The notes beneath the pieces are model-generated. The model searched no databases, was not told where the DNA came from, and worked only from the letters and a program-made list of their open reading frames with translations. The position numbers were made by a program, and so were the translations under genes. From JBBDWZ01 sp050732575 (GTDB lineage Bacteria > Gemmatimonadota > Gemmatimonadetes > Longimicrobiales > RSA9), in contig JBOHRF010000110.1 of assembly GCA_050732575.1 (NCBI GenBank), positions 1-14,620 on the forward strand: a DNA stretch of 14,620 nt, read 5' to 3'. Below, one piece after another: positions 7,937 through 14,620 of this stretch; positions within the stretch are counted from its first letter, which is position 1, and each line of letters starts with the position of its first letter.

Positions 7937-8257
7937 ATGAAGGGCGACCACCTAGGCGAATTCGAAGAAATCGTGCTGCTCGCCGTACGCAGGCTCGGCG
8001 ACTCAGCCACCGGTGCATCCGTCCAGGAACTGTTGGAGCGCGAGATCAGACGGCGACCGGCGCTGGGTGCCATCTACGCGGCGTTGGATCGAGGCCATCG
8101 CAAAGGCTGGGTCGCCTCGTGGCTGGGCGATGCGGCGCCGGTGCCGGGGGGCCGAGCGCGCCGGCACTACGAGCTGACGCGCGCGGGCGAGGCTGCGTTG
8201 GTGGAGAGCAGGCGGGTGCGGGACACGCTGTGGCAGGCGCCCGGGCAGACCACGTGA
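7937..8257 (+). CDS. PadR-family transcriptional regulator
   Basis: This 106-residue protein has the PadR winged-helix layout: G-E-F-E-E-I-V-L-L-A-V (helix 1, about 7-17), a recognition region around R-P-A-L-G-A-I-Y-A-A-L-D-R (about 39-51), and the wing G-G-R-A-R-R-H-Y-E-L-T-R-A-G (about 69-82). It closely resembles the short PadR proteins that precede ADOP permeases in Acidobacteriota and Gemmatimonadota. The usual D-R-L-E-R-K-G-L-V-S-S reads D-R-G-H-R-K-G-W-V-A-S-W here, so the recognition segment may be drifting. ATG 7937 is chosen because the family begins there; the frame is open further upstream. The TGA overlaps the GTG start of the ADOP gene (GTGA, 8254-8257), so the pair was an operon. 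The regulator is intact although its partner permease is broken. Confidence 0.93.
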   Translation: MKGDHLGEFEEIVLLAVRRLGDSATGASVQELLEREIRRRPALGAIYAALDRGHRKGWVASWLGDAAPVPGGRARRHYELTRAGEAALVESRRVRDTLWQAPGQTT

Positions 8258-10792
8258 AGCGGGCGCCGCTGGTTGGGCGGGTGTTGCGTGTGCTGCTGCC
8301 GCGTGCGGCAATCGAGCGCGCGGAAGACGATCTCACGACGTTGTTCGAGCGCGTTGACGCGCAGCTGGGTGCGCGCGCGGCGCGCCGTGCCTGCGTGCGT
8401 GAGAGTGTGCTGATCGTGTTGTGGTTTTGGTTCGATGGGTTGCGGCGCGTGTTGGAGTGGCGTCCATCATCGGAGGGGAGTCGATCGGTGATATTCGATT
8501 GGGGTCAGGAGCTTCGACTCAGTGCGCGCGCGTTGGCACGGCGTCCGGGCTTCACCAGGATTGCCATCGCGGTGCTCGGACTGGGCATTGGTGCCAGCGT
8601 TGCGATTGTTAGTTTGGCCGACCGTCTATTCCTGCGGCCGCCCTCGGGGGTGCACGCAGCTCATGAATTGGTGCGTGCATTTCGCTCGTGGGCACCGGGG
8701 CGGTTCGGTTTCGTATCCGGATTACCTGGACTATCGCAGTAGAACGACCACGTTGCGCGATGTGGCTGCGTACAGTTCGAATACGCTGGCCGCGAGTGTG
8801 CGCATTGGCACCCAGCCTGGCCCTGCGCAGGTGCTCACCGTAAGCGCCAACTATTTCGATGTTCTGGGTCTGCGCGCAGAAGCCGGCCGGTTCTTTCTGG
8901 CGGCAGAAAACCAGACCATGGGCACGCACCCTGTGGCCGTAGTATCGCATGCGTTCTGGGTGAAACACCTGGGCAGTGCCCGAGGCGCGGTGGGCCGCGA
9001 CATGCTTCTGAACGGGCACCGTTTCACGGTTGTGGGCGTGGCACCGCGTGACTATCGCGGACTCTCACCGGATGAGCCACGCATAGACATCTACATTCCA
9101 ATCATGATGCGCAACGCGGTTGCGCCTCAATCGGACCGCGCCTGGTATGAGCGGATAGCCGACTCGCGCGAGCGGTGGGTCGCGGTGGTGGGCCGTTTGA
9201 AACCGGGTGTCAGCGTCGATGCTGCGCAAGCGGACCTGGCCCGCATTGCGGCGCACATCCGCACCATCGATCCGGGGGGCGATACCAAGGAAACGGTCCT
9301 GGTATCGCAACAATTCCGCTGGTACCCGACCACACGCGGCAATCTTGCATCTCTCACACGCGTGCTTCTGGTAGCTGTCGGCCTGTTGCTGGCCGTGGCC
9401 ACGGCCAATGTGGCCATCCTGCTACTGGCGCGCGCGTCCACGCGCGATCGTGAGATTGGCGTACGCGCAGCACTGGGCGCAGGCCGCGGCCGCATCGCGC
9501 GGCAGATGCTGACGGAGAGCCTGTTGTTGGGTGTATCCGATCATCGGCATTGCACCGTCCTGGCGCGCTACGCGGCGAGACGTGGTCGGCCTGATTCACG
9601 GTCGCAACCGGCGCGCGGGCGGCGGTCACACGCGCGATGTACTGGTGGTCGTACAGATTGCGCTTTCGCTCGTACTGGTCGCCGGATCCGTGCTGTTTGC
9701 CCGCTCGTTTGCGCGGGTGCGTTCCCTGGATGTCGGGTTCGATGACCGCGGTGTCCTGCTCATCGAAGTGAACCTGCGCAATCACGGCTATGACGCGGAA
9801 CGCGGGCGCGTGCTGCTGCGTCAAGCGATCGACCGGCTGGCTGCGCTGCCGGGTGTGACCCTGGCCACGACCACGCGACAGGTTCCGTTCCAGGGCGATT
9901 GGTCGACCACGCTCGAAGCCTGGCCGGGCTCTGCTTTCGCCGGCGGACGCGATAAGCTGGACGTGGGGCTGAACGTAGGGCTCCGCGCTACTTCGAAGGC
10001 ATGGGGATTCCCCTCGTGCATGGCCGCGAATTCTCGGCCGCCGACCAGCTGGGCAATGCTCCCGTAGTTATCGTGAATGAGACGTTTGCGCGGCAGACGT
10101 TTGGTACGACGCTAGTGGTCGGTCGAACCGTGCCGCTGCGCGAGGGCTTGCCACCCTTCACGATTGTTGGCGTAGCGCGGGACGCGAAATACTACGAGCT
10201 GAATGAAGCACCCTGGGCACAGGCCTACGGTCCGGTGTTCCAGTTGTACCAGGCAGACGTGACCTTCCTGATGAAAACATCGGGCGATCCGATGGTATTG
10301 GCCACGGCCGCGCAGGCCGCACTGCACGCACTGGATCCCAACCTGGCTTTTGCCACGGTCGAGACGCTGCAAGCCGTGCGCGATCAGCAGATGGCACGCT
10401 TCCGCGCCACGGCACACGTGGTGAGTCTCTCCGGACTGTTCGCGCTGCTCCTGGCCTGTGCCGGACTGTACGGCGTGATGGCGTATCGCGTGGCGCAGCG
10501 CACGCGCGAAATTGGATTGCGCATTGCGTTGGGCGCCACCAACAAAACCGTTGCCCGTACTGTGTTGAGCCGCGGCCTGGTGCTCACCCTGGCCGGCACC
10601 GCGCTAGGTATGGCCGCTACCCTCGCCCTGGGCGGCCTGGCGGAAGGCCTGCTGTTCGAAATGAAGCCGCGCGATCCCGTATCGCTACTCGCCGCACCGC
10701 TGGTATTGCTGGTGGTGGCAGGTGTTGCCTTGCTCGCGCCTGCACGCCGGGCCATGCGCATCGATCCATTGACCGCAATCCGCTCGGAGTAA
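8254..10792 (+). pseudogene. Disrupted ADOP-family permease (frameshifts plus internal deletion)
   Basis: The gene starts at GTG 8254, overlapping padR, and has the N-terminal extension often seen in PadR-linked ADOPs. The first helix (A-V-L-G-L-G-I-G-A-S-V) follows, in frame until about 8700, with a stop at 8740-8742. Family sequence then continues in a second frame (S-Y-P-D-Y-L-D-Y-R onward) through the first periplasmic domain into FtsX domain 1 (E-I-G-V-R-A-A-L-G-A). At about 9531 it jumps from L-T-E-S-L-L-L-G-V to I-I-G-I-A-P-S-W-R-A-T-R-R in a third frame. Compared with the intact paralogue at 4211-6622, about 45-50 residues are missing there, covering the third helix and most of the fourth. 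Another shift near 9980 returns to the frame of Y-F-E-G-M-G-I-P-L, which runs intact through FtsX domain 2 to 10792. No functional transporter is expected. Confidence 0.88.
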
Positions 10793-11138
10793 AATGAGAA
10801 CGGATATACGTTAGGTATACTCCCCCTCCCCCTCACCTTAATCCTAATCCTGAGCACTCTCCTCCTCCTGTCGTCGAGGAGGAGGAGAGTGACAAGGATT
10901 AGGTCTCAAGTGCCAGGAGATCGTTCACAATAGAAAGTGCCATGACTTCGTTCGCAGTGACGGAACGCCCGTTGGTATTGTGATTGTTTTTTAGACGAAT
11001 CACCGGCAGCGGCTTATGATCTTTCTGGGTCCGAAGCTACTCGACGAATACCGCTATCGGCTCCGCTGAGTTTGTGGCCGAGTCGTGGCCTACGCGCCTC
11101 TGGCGCTCCGGCCCGACACTCCGTTCGCCGCTCAACCG
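10793..11138. other. Intergenic region between convergent genes
   Basis: This 346-bp stretch separates the broken ADOP gene (+) from the methyltransferase gene (-). It holds a pyrimidine-rich run (10820-10834), the large hairpin at 10843-10903, and a locally AT-rich stretch with six Ts at 10987-10992. On the minus strand, 11003 to 10899 reads as a 34-codon open frame starting at GTG, with protein-like composition (K-N-N-H-N-T-N-G-R-S-V-T-A-N-E-V), but it has no ribosome binding site and no recognised family. No tRNA or other RNA gene is evident. Confidence 0.6.
10843..10903. terminator. Large near-perfect hairpin, probable bidirectional terminator
   Basis: CACTCTCCTCCTCCT (10855-10869) pairs perfectly with AGGAGGAGGAGAGTG (10877-10891) across the 7-base loop GTCGTCG. 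After a 3x3 mismatch the stem resumes with CCTAATCCT (10843-10851) against AGGATTAGG (10895-10903). In total 24 of 27 positions pair. It lies about 50 bp after the ADOP stop and between convergent genes, where a two-way terminator is expected. There is no T-tract on either side, so it may act by structure alone or be a dispersed palindromic repeat. Confidence 0.65.
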
Positions 11139-11960
11139 CTACAGAGAACTCCGGACTGCGATGATCTCCAATACTCCGGGCGTGATCATGCGCGCGCCCG
11201 GCTTACTGGCCAGTGCAGCCACTTCGCGGCCCATGGCGCGCGACCGATCCTGGGAAAGATCGCCCAACTCGACCAGGCGTTGGCGACCGCTCTCCACAAA
11301 GCTCATGAGCCACTGCCACTTGGCATCGGTCGGTGACACCACATCGATGATGGGATGCAGGCGCGTGACCTCGAAGCCCACGTCCTCGAGCCAGGATGGA
11401 AGGCTGAGAGCGATGTCCGGCTCACCGCCGTTGGCGCGCCAGCTGTCGATCACCACGGACACGAACGCTTCGAGTTCCGCGCAGCGTGGTACTGCGCGCC
11501 ACGTGGTGTAGTCGAAGTATTCATGAATCACGACGCATGCGCCTGGCTTCAGGGCCGTGTGTAAGCGGGCCACCAGATCGCGCGGCTGCGTGACGAACGC
11601 GAAGACCCAGCGCACCCAGGCGCCGTCAGCGGCCCCTTTCGGCAGCTGCGCTTGGTCCAGGTCGCGCTCGCAGGTCGTGATGTTGGTGAGGCCGAGCCGA
11701 TCGCGCGCGTCGTCCAGCACATCCAGAAATCGCCGCGAGCGATCGATGCCTATCACGTGACCGGTTGGACCGACCTGTTCTGCCAGGTCGAGTGAGGCGT
11801 AACCCGGACCGCAGCCAAGGTCCAACAGTCGTTGCCCGGCCCTGAAGCCGGCCCGCTGCCAGGCATCCAGCATCTGCGCGCGCCATGCGCGATGCTGAAT
11901 CCCCAACCGCTCGACTTCTTCCAGGTGTGTCCCCAGGACGTAGTCTTTTTCGGTATTCAT
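11139..11960 (-). CDS. Class I SAM-dependent methyltransferase (UbiE-like fold)
   Basis: This 273-residue protein has a Rossmann-type methyltransferase core. Motif I is L-L-D-L-G-C-G-P-G-Y (45-54). The acidic residue that binds the SAM ribose is Asp73 in V-I-G-I-D-R-S, followed by T-C-E-R-D-L-D (about 95-101) for the adenine contact, and then the post-motif strand V-V-I-H-E-Y-F. The C-terminal third (about 180-273) resembles the tail of small-molecule methyltransferases, but I cannot name a substrate. The ATG at 11960 is chosen from the open frame; no clear Shine-Dalgarno precedes it. It lies 45 bp downstream of ada on the same strand with no terminator between, so co-transcription is likely. 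Whether it takes part in alkylation response or is only a passenger is not shown by the sequence. Confidence 0.88.
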   Translation of the reverse strand: MNTEKDYVLGTHLEEVERLGIQHRAWRAQMLDAWQRAGFRAGQRLLDLGCGPGYASLDLAEQVGPTGHVIGIDRSRRFLDVLDDARDRLGLTNITTCERDLDQAQLPKGAADGAWVRWVFAFVTQPRDLVARLHTALKPGACVVIHEYFDYTTWRAVPRCAELEAFVSVVIDSWRANGGEPDIALSLPSWLEDVGFEVTRLHPIIDVVSPTDAKWQWLMSFVESGRQRLVELGDLSQDRSRAMGREVAALASKPGARMITPGVLEIIAVRSSL

Positions 11961-12005
11961 GCAACGATACGGAGTAACGGGCCTAACGGATGGAACGTTC
12001 CTTGG

Positions 12006-13076
12006 TCAATTCGTTATCAGCACCGGCACCACTCGCAGCTCATGATCGAGCAGCCACTTCTTTCGCCACAGCCCACCACCGTATCCAGTCAGCTTACCGT
12101 TGGCCCCAACCACACGGTGGCATGGAATGATGATGGCAATGCGATTGTCGCCGTTGGCGCGGCCCACGGCACGCACGGCTTCCATGCGTCCCAGTGCGCG
12201 CGCCTGGTCACCGTAGCTGCGCGTTTCGCCACAGGGAATGTCGAGCAGTGCTCGCCAGGCCTGCTGTTGGAAATCGGAGCCTACCATGTGTAGTGGCACA
12301 TCGAAGTGCGTGCGCTGGCCGGCAAAATACTCGGCCAGCTCGCGCTCGGTCTGCTGCAGGATGAGGTTGCTGCCCGGTACCACGGCGCAACCCAGCTCCC
12401 GGCCTATGTGCGTCAGCTGTGTTTCCAGCATGCGTCGATCCACGAATTCGAGCAGACACAGCGCCGCATTGGTGGCCGCGGCCAGCATGGGTCCGAGTGG
12501 TGTCGTGATGCGCGTGAAGTGCAACGGCTCCGCGTTTCGGGCCTGGGCCGGCGTAGCATCCAGCAGCTGACGAAAGGCATCGTAAAACGCACTCAACGAT
12601 TCGTATCCGTTTTCGTAAGCGGCATCCGTGATCATGGCTCCGTCCTGTAGTGTGGAGAGCGCGCGTCCAATACGCTGCGCGCGGTGGTACGCATGGAATG
12701 TCATGTTGTGGTGCTGCTTGAACCAGCGGCGCACGCGTGTAGGATCGAGTCCCAGCGCGCGCAGGTCCTGATCCGTCCAGCGCCGGCCATTGCTCTTTTC
12801 CAGTTCCGTGACCAGCGGTCTCAGCCAGGTAGGCGTGGCGCCCGTGGCTTCCATGGGATGGCAGCGTTTGCAGGGGCGATACCCGGCAAACAGTGCCTCG
12901 CGCGCGCTGGCGTAGAATGCCACGTTCTGGCGCGCCGGCTTGCGCGCCGTACAGATGGGCCGGCAGAAAATGCCCGTGGTGCGCACGCCCGTGAAGAAGA
13001 TGCCGTCGAACGATGCGTCCCGGCGCACCAGGGCCTCGTACATCTGGTTGGTACTGGGCAGTGCGGTAGTAATCAT
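12006..13076 (-). CDS. ada: Ada: bifunctional DNA alkyltransferase repair protein and transcriptional regulator
   Basis: This 356-residue protein has the full Ada architecture (E. coli Ada is 354). Zinc and methyl-acceptor cysteines are at 38, 42, 69 and 72 (F-C-R-P-I-C and P-C-K-R-C-H), the same numbers as in E. coli; Cys38 takes the methyl group from DNA phosphotriesters. An AraC-type helix-turn-helix follows (about 85-185). The C-terminal O6-methylguanine-DNA methyltransferase domain has I-P-C-H-R-V-V with acceptor Cys319. In the known mechanism, methylation of Cys38 turns the protein into an activator of the adaptive response to alkylating agents, including its own gene. The start is the ATG at 13076. 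A 141-bp gap separates it from the upstream propeller gene and should hold its promoter, but I see no clear copy of the E. coli Ada box. A methyltransferase gene follows 45 bp downstream. Confidence 0.96.
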   Translation of the reverse strand: MITTALPSTNQMYEALVRRDASFDGIFFTGVRTTGIFCRPICTARKPARQNVAFYASAREALFAGYRPCKRCHPMEATGATPTWLRPLVTELEKSNGRRWTDQDLRALGLDPTRVRRWFKQHHNMTFHAYHRAQRIGRALSTLQDGAMITDAAYENGYESLSAFYDAFRQLLDATPAQARNAEPLHFTRITTPLGPMLAAATNAALCLLEFVDRRMLETQLTHIGRELGCAVVPGSNLILQQTERELAEYFAGQRTHFDVPLHMVGSDFQQQAWRALLDIPCGETRSYGDQARALGRMEAVRAVGRANGDNRIAIIIPCHRVVGANGKLTGYGGGLWRKKWLLDHELRVVPVLITN

Positions 13077-13145
13077 GGGCGAAATGTAGCCACTATGCCG
13101 GATGGTCTCTACCGGAGAATAGACGGGGAATTCTACGGGCGATGC

Positions 13146-13163
13146 CTGGGCCGAGTGGCCCGG
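13146..13163 (-). terminator. Short GC-rich hairpin between the propeller gene and ada
   Basis: CTGGGCC (13146-13152) pairs with GGCCCGG (13157-13163), with one G-U pair and a 4-base loop GAGT. It lies about 55 bases beyond the propeller stop on the minus strand. No T-tract follows, so termination between the two genes is only possible. Confidence 0.35.
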
Positions 13164-13217
13164 CCGCGGCGCAACTGTTTCTTACGGAGCTTCTTACGTC
13201 TCTTCTTCCGGTTTTTC

Positions 13218-14399
13218 TTAGCGGAAGCGGCCCATACGGATGCGCTGAACGCCCATGTCATCGTGGCTGAAATAAACGGCCAAACCAGACGGTCCCAGGG
13301 CGACCGGCATTTCCGTGGCCGCCAGTGTGCCCACGTACGAGCCATTGGGCCGAAGGACGTCGATGAGTGAGGCGCCAAAGGCATTGGGTGTGTTGCGCTG
13401 CACCCAGAGTTGTCCGGCCGGGTCCGCGCGCAGCTCACGAATGGCGGGCACGACCGGAGCAAACTGCAGGATGGACACGATTTGATCGATTACGGCCGAT
13501 GGCAGACCGCCCGCGCGCTGAGTGGGTGTGCCGCCCTGAATGACCATGGTGCCGGCCGAGTATCGTTGTAGCTCGGCCCGCTTGAAATCACGTGCCAACC
13601 GTTTGTCTTCTTCGGTAACGGCACGGGGCGCGTCAGCGCGCGTCACGCCCAACGAACGTTCACCAGCGCGCAGCTGGAGGCGATACGGCACATCGCGTGT
13701 GTAGGCCAGTGTGCCATCGCTCAACATTGCAAACTGCAGAACGAGACCAAATTGGGGCGGCTCACTGGTGAGCGTCACATGGGCGCCGCCACTCTGCAGC
13801 TCCTGCACCTTTTGTGGCTGTGCCACTGAGGCGAGCGGCGTGCTCGAACCGTTGAACCGATGCCAGAGCAACTGGGCATTGGCCGCGCCGCGCGGCTGAT
13901 GACGGAACACAATGCCGCCGCGCGGATGCGGCAACACAGGCAGGCTGATGCCCTCGTAGTCCGCGGGCAACCGGTGAGTGCGCACGTACACACCCCCAGG
14001 CGTGAATAGATGAATGCCCTGGCGCGCATAGTCGAGCACGCCAATGGTATCGTCCGCCGTAACAATCAGACCGCCCGCCTGCCCAAACTCACCCGGTCCA
14101 TCACCCTTCTGCCCGAATGATGTGCGATGCACGCCCACCGAATCGAAGACGTGCACGCGCGCATTGCCCACATCCAGCACGTACAGATCACCATTGCGCC
14201 GAAACACGGGCGTACGCAGATCCTGGAACGTCTCCCACTCCGCGCCGTCCGCGTTGCCAATCCGTTTCCGCTCCGTGAATCTCCAGGGCAGCGTGTTGCC
14301 CTGCACGGGCAGCTCGACAGTCTGCGCTTCCACCCACGTGGGTGCTGCGGTGACCAGCGCGAGATAGAGGACGAACGCATTGGATGACAGGCGAGACAT
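13218..14399 (-). CDS. Secreted six-bladed beta-propeller protein (NHL-like)
   Basis: This 393-residue protein has a clear Sec signal peptide: the hydrophobic core F-V-L-Y-L-A-L-V-T-A-A at 9-19 and probable cleavage after V-E-A (25), before Gln26. The mature part is made of repeated strand-turn blades of the NHL/TolB-like type, for example N-G-D-L-Y-V-L-D-V-G-N-A-R-V-H-V-F-D near 69-86, G-Q-K-G-D-G-P-G-E-F near 96-105, and a final blade with G-Q-L-W-V-Q-R-N. Such proteins are common in Gemmatimonadota; none of the residues points to an enzyme, so a binding or scaffold role outside the inner membrane is inferred. ATG 14399 is supported by GGAG about seven bases upstream. It is an intact relative of the broken propeller gene at 6721-7876. 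Its stop is followed by a purine-rich stretch. The upstream region carries an 80-bp tandem repeat. Confidence 0.85.
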   Translation of the reverse strand: MSRLSSNAFVLYLALVTAAPTWVEAQTVELPVQGNTLPWRFTERKRIGNADGAEWETFQDLRTPVFRRNGDLYVLDVGNARVHVFDSVGVHRTSFGQKGDGPGEFGQAGGLIVTADDTIGVLDYARQGIHLFTPGGVYVRTHRLPADYEGISLPVLPHPRGGIVFRHQPRGAANAQLLWHRFNGSSTPLASVAQPQKVQELQSGGAHVTLTSEPPQFGLVLQFAMLSDGTLAYTRDVPYRLQLRAGERSLGVTRADAPRAVTEEDKRLARDFKRAELQRYSAGTMVIQGGTPTQRAGGLPSAVIDQIVSILQFAPVVPAIRELRADPAGQLWVQRNTPNAFGASLIDVLRPNGSYVGTLAATEMPVALGPSGLAVYFSHDDMGVQRIRMGRFR

Positions 14400-14473
14400 G
14401 CGTGACTCCGGACCGAGGAATGCCGTATTGGACCCCGGCGCGCATCACAAAGGTTGCGCATCTCGGCCGGGAA

Positions 14474-14620
14474 CGGATTCGGGGATCGGATGAATCGGGC
14501 GCCGGGTGCGGGAACTACCTCGGGAGCGGAATCGGGTATGCGGTGGTCGGGATCGGATTCGGGGATCGGATGAATCGGGCGCCGGGTGCGGGAACTACCT
14601 CGGGAGCGGAATCGGGTATG
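14474..14620. repeat. 80-bp tandem repeat, at least 1.8 copies, running off the window
   Basis: The 67 bases at 14474-14540 recur identically at 14554-14620, a period of exactly 80 bp. The second copy is cut by the window end, so the array may continue. The 13 bases before each copy are only partly alike. The unit is GC-rich with internal variants of ATCGGG/ATTCGGGG. It lies 75 bp upstream of the start codon of the secreted propeller gene. No open frame of note runs through it, and it contains neither a CRISPR repeat-spacer pattern nor a tRNA. Confidence 0.85.

Noticed and set aside
7465..9985. All frameshifts explained as sequencing error
   Set aside because: Small indels could be errors, but the missing 45-50 codons near 9531 and the restriction of lesions to one cluster argue for real decay; kept as an alternative for the propeller gene only.
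4211..10792. The two ADOP genes as a recent tandem duplication
   Set aside because: The two proteins differ widely in sequence and in N-terminal architecture (the second has an extra N-terminal segment and a PadR partner), so they are divergent paralogues and not a recent copy.
10945..10992. Intrinsic terminator ending in the six-T run at 10987-10992
   Set aside because: The nearby CGTTC/GAACG stem is only 5 bp and is not adjacent to the T run.
14474..14620. CRISPR array at the window end
   Set aside because: The repeat period is 80 bp with the whole unit repeated rather than short repeats with unique spacers, and no cas genes are present.

Overview
The window is high-GC bacterial chromosomal DNA, packed with genes on both strands. 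Two gene types stand out: large orphan MacB/FtsX-type permeases of the ADOP family, one of them directly behind a PadR-family regulator, and secreted six-bladed beta-propeller proteins. That combination is typical of Gemmatimonadota and also occurs in Acidobacteriota. I infer a Gemmatimonas-like genome, but no rRNA or other phylogenetic marker is present to settle it.

Layout. (1) 1-693 (-): a PAP2-type lipid phosphatase whose 3' end lies outside the window, divergent from (2) 803-2526 (+), a two-gene ABC-2 exporter (ATPase, then membrane subunit, with a GTGA overlap). (3) 2746-3947 (-): a DUF167/YggU protein translationally coupled to an alkaline-phosphatase-superfamily metalloenzyme. (4) 4042-4186: a 145-bp element with 32-bp terminal inverted repeats (29/32 matching) and flanking 5-bp direct repeats, which looks like a MITE, lying just upstream of (5) 4211-6622 (+), an intact ADOP permease. 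(6) 6721-10792 (+): a decayed block made of a frameshifted beta-propeller gene, an intact PadR regulator, and a second ADOP permease broken by frameshifts and an internal deletion. (7) 10793-11138: an intergenic region between convergent genes with a very strong hairpin. (8) 11139-14399 (-), read right to left: an intact secreted beta-propeller protein, a full-length two-domain Ada alkylation-repair protein, and a class I SAM-dependent methyltransferase. (9) 14474-14620: the start of an 80-bp tandem repeat that runs off the window.

How the genes fit together. Three themes are visible: envelope functions (lipid phosphatase, ABC exporter, ADOP permeases, exported propellers), DNA repair (Ada, possibly co-transcribed with a methyltransferase), and genome decay. 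The damage is confined to about 7465-9985. The long genes on either side are uninterrupted, so real pseudogenization of one propeller/PadR/ADOP cluster is more likely than uniformly poor sequence. No complete new defence or biosynthetic system is visible. The most novel objects are the MITE-like element, the large hairpin, the 80-bp repeat array and the decaying ADOP cluster with its surviving regulator.
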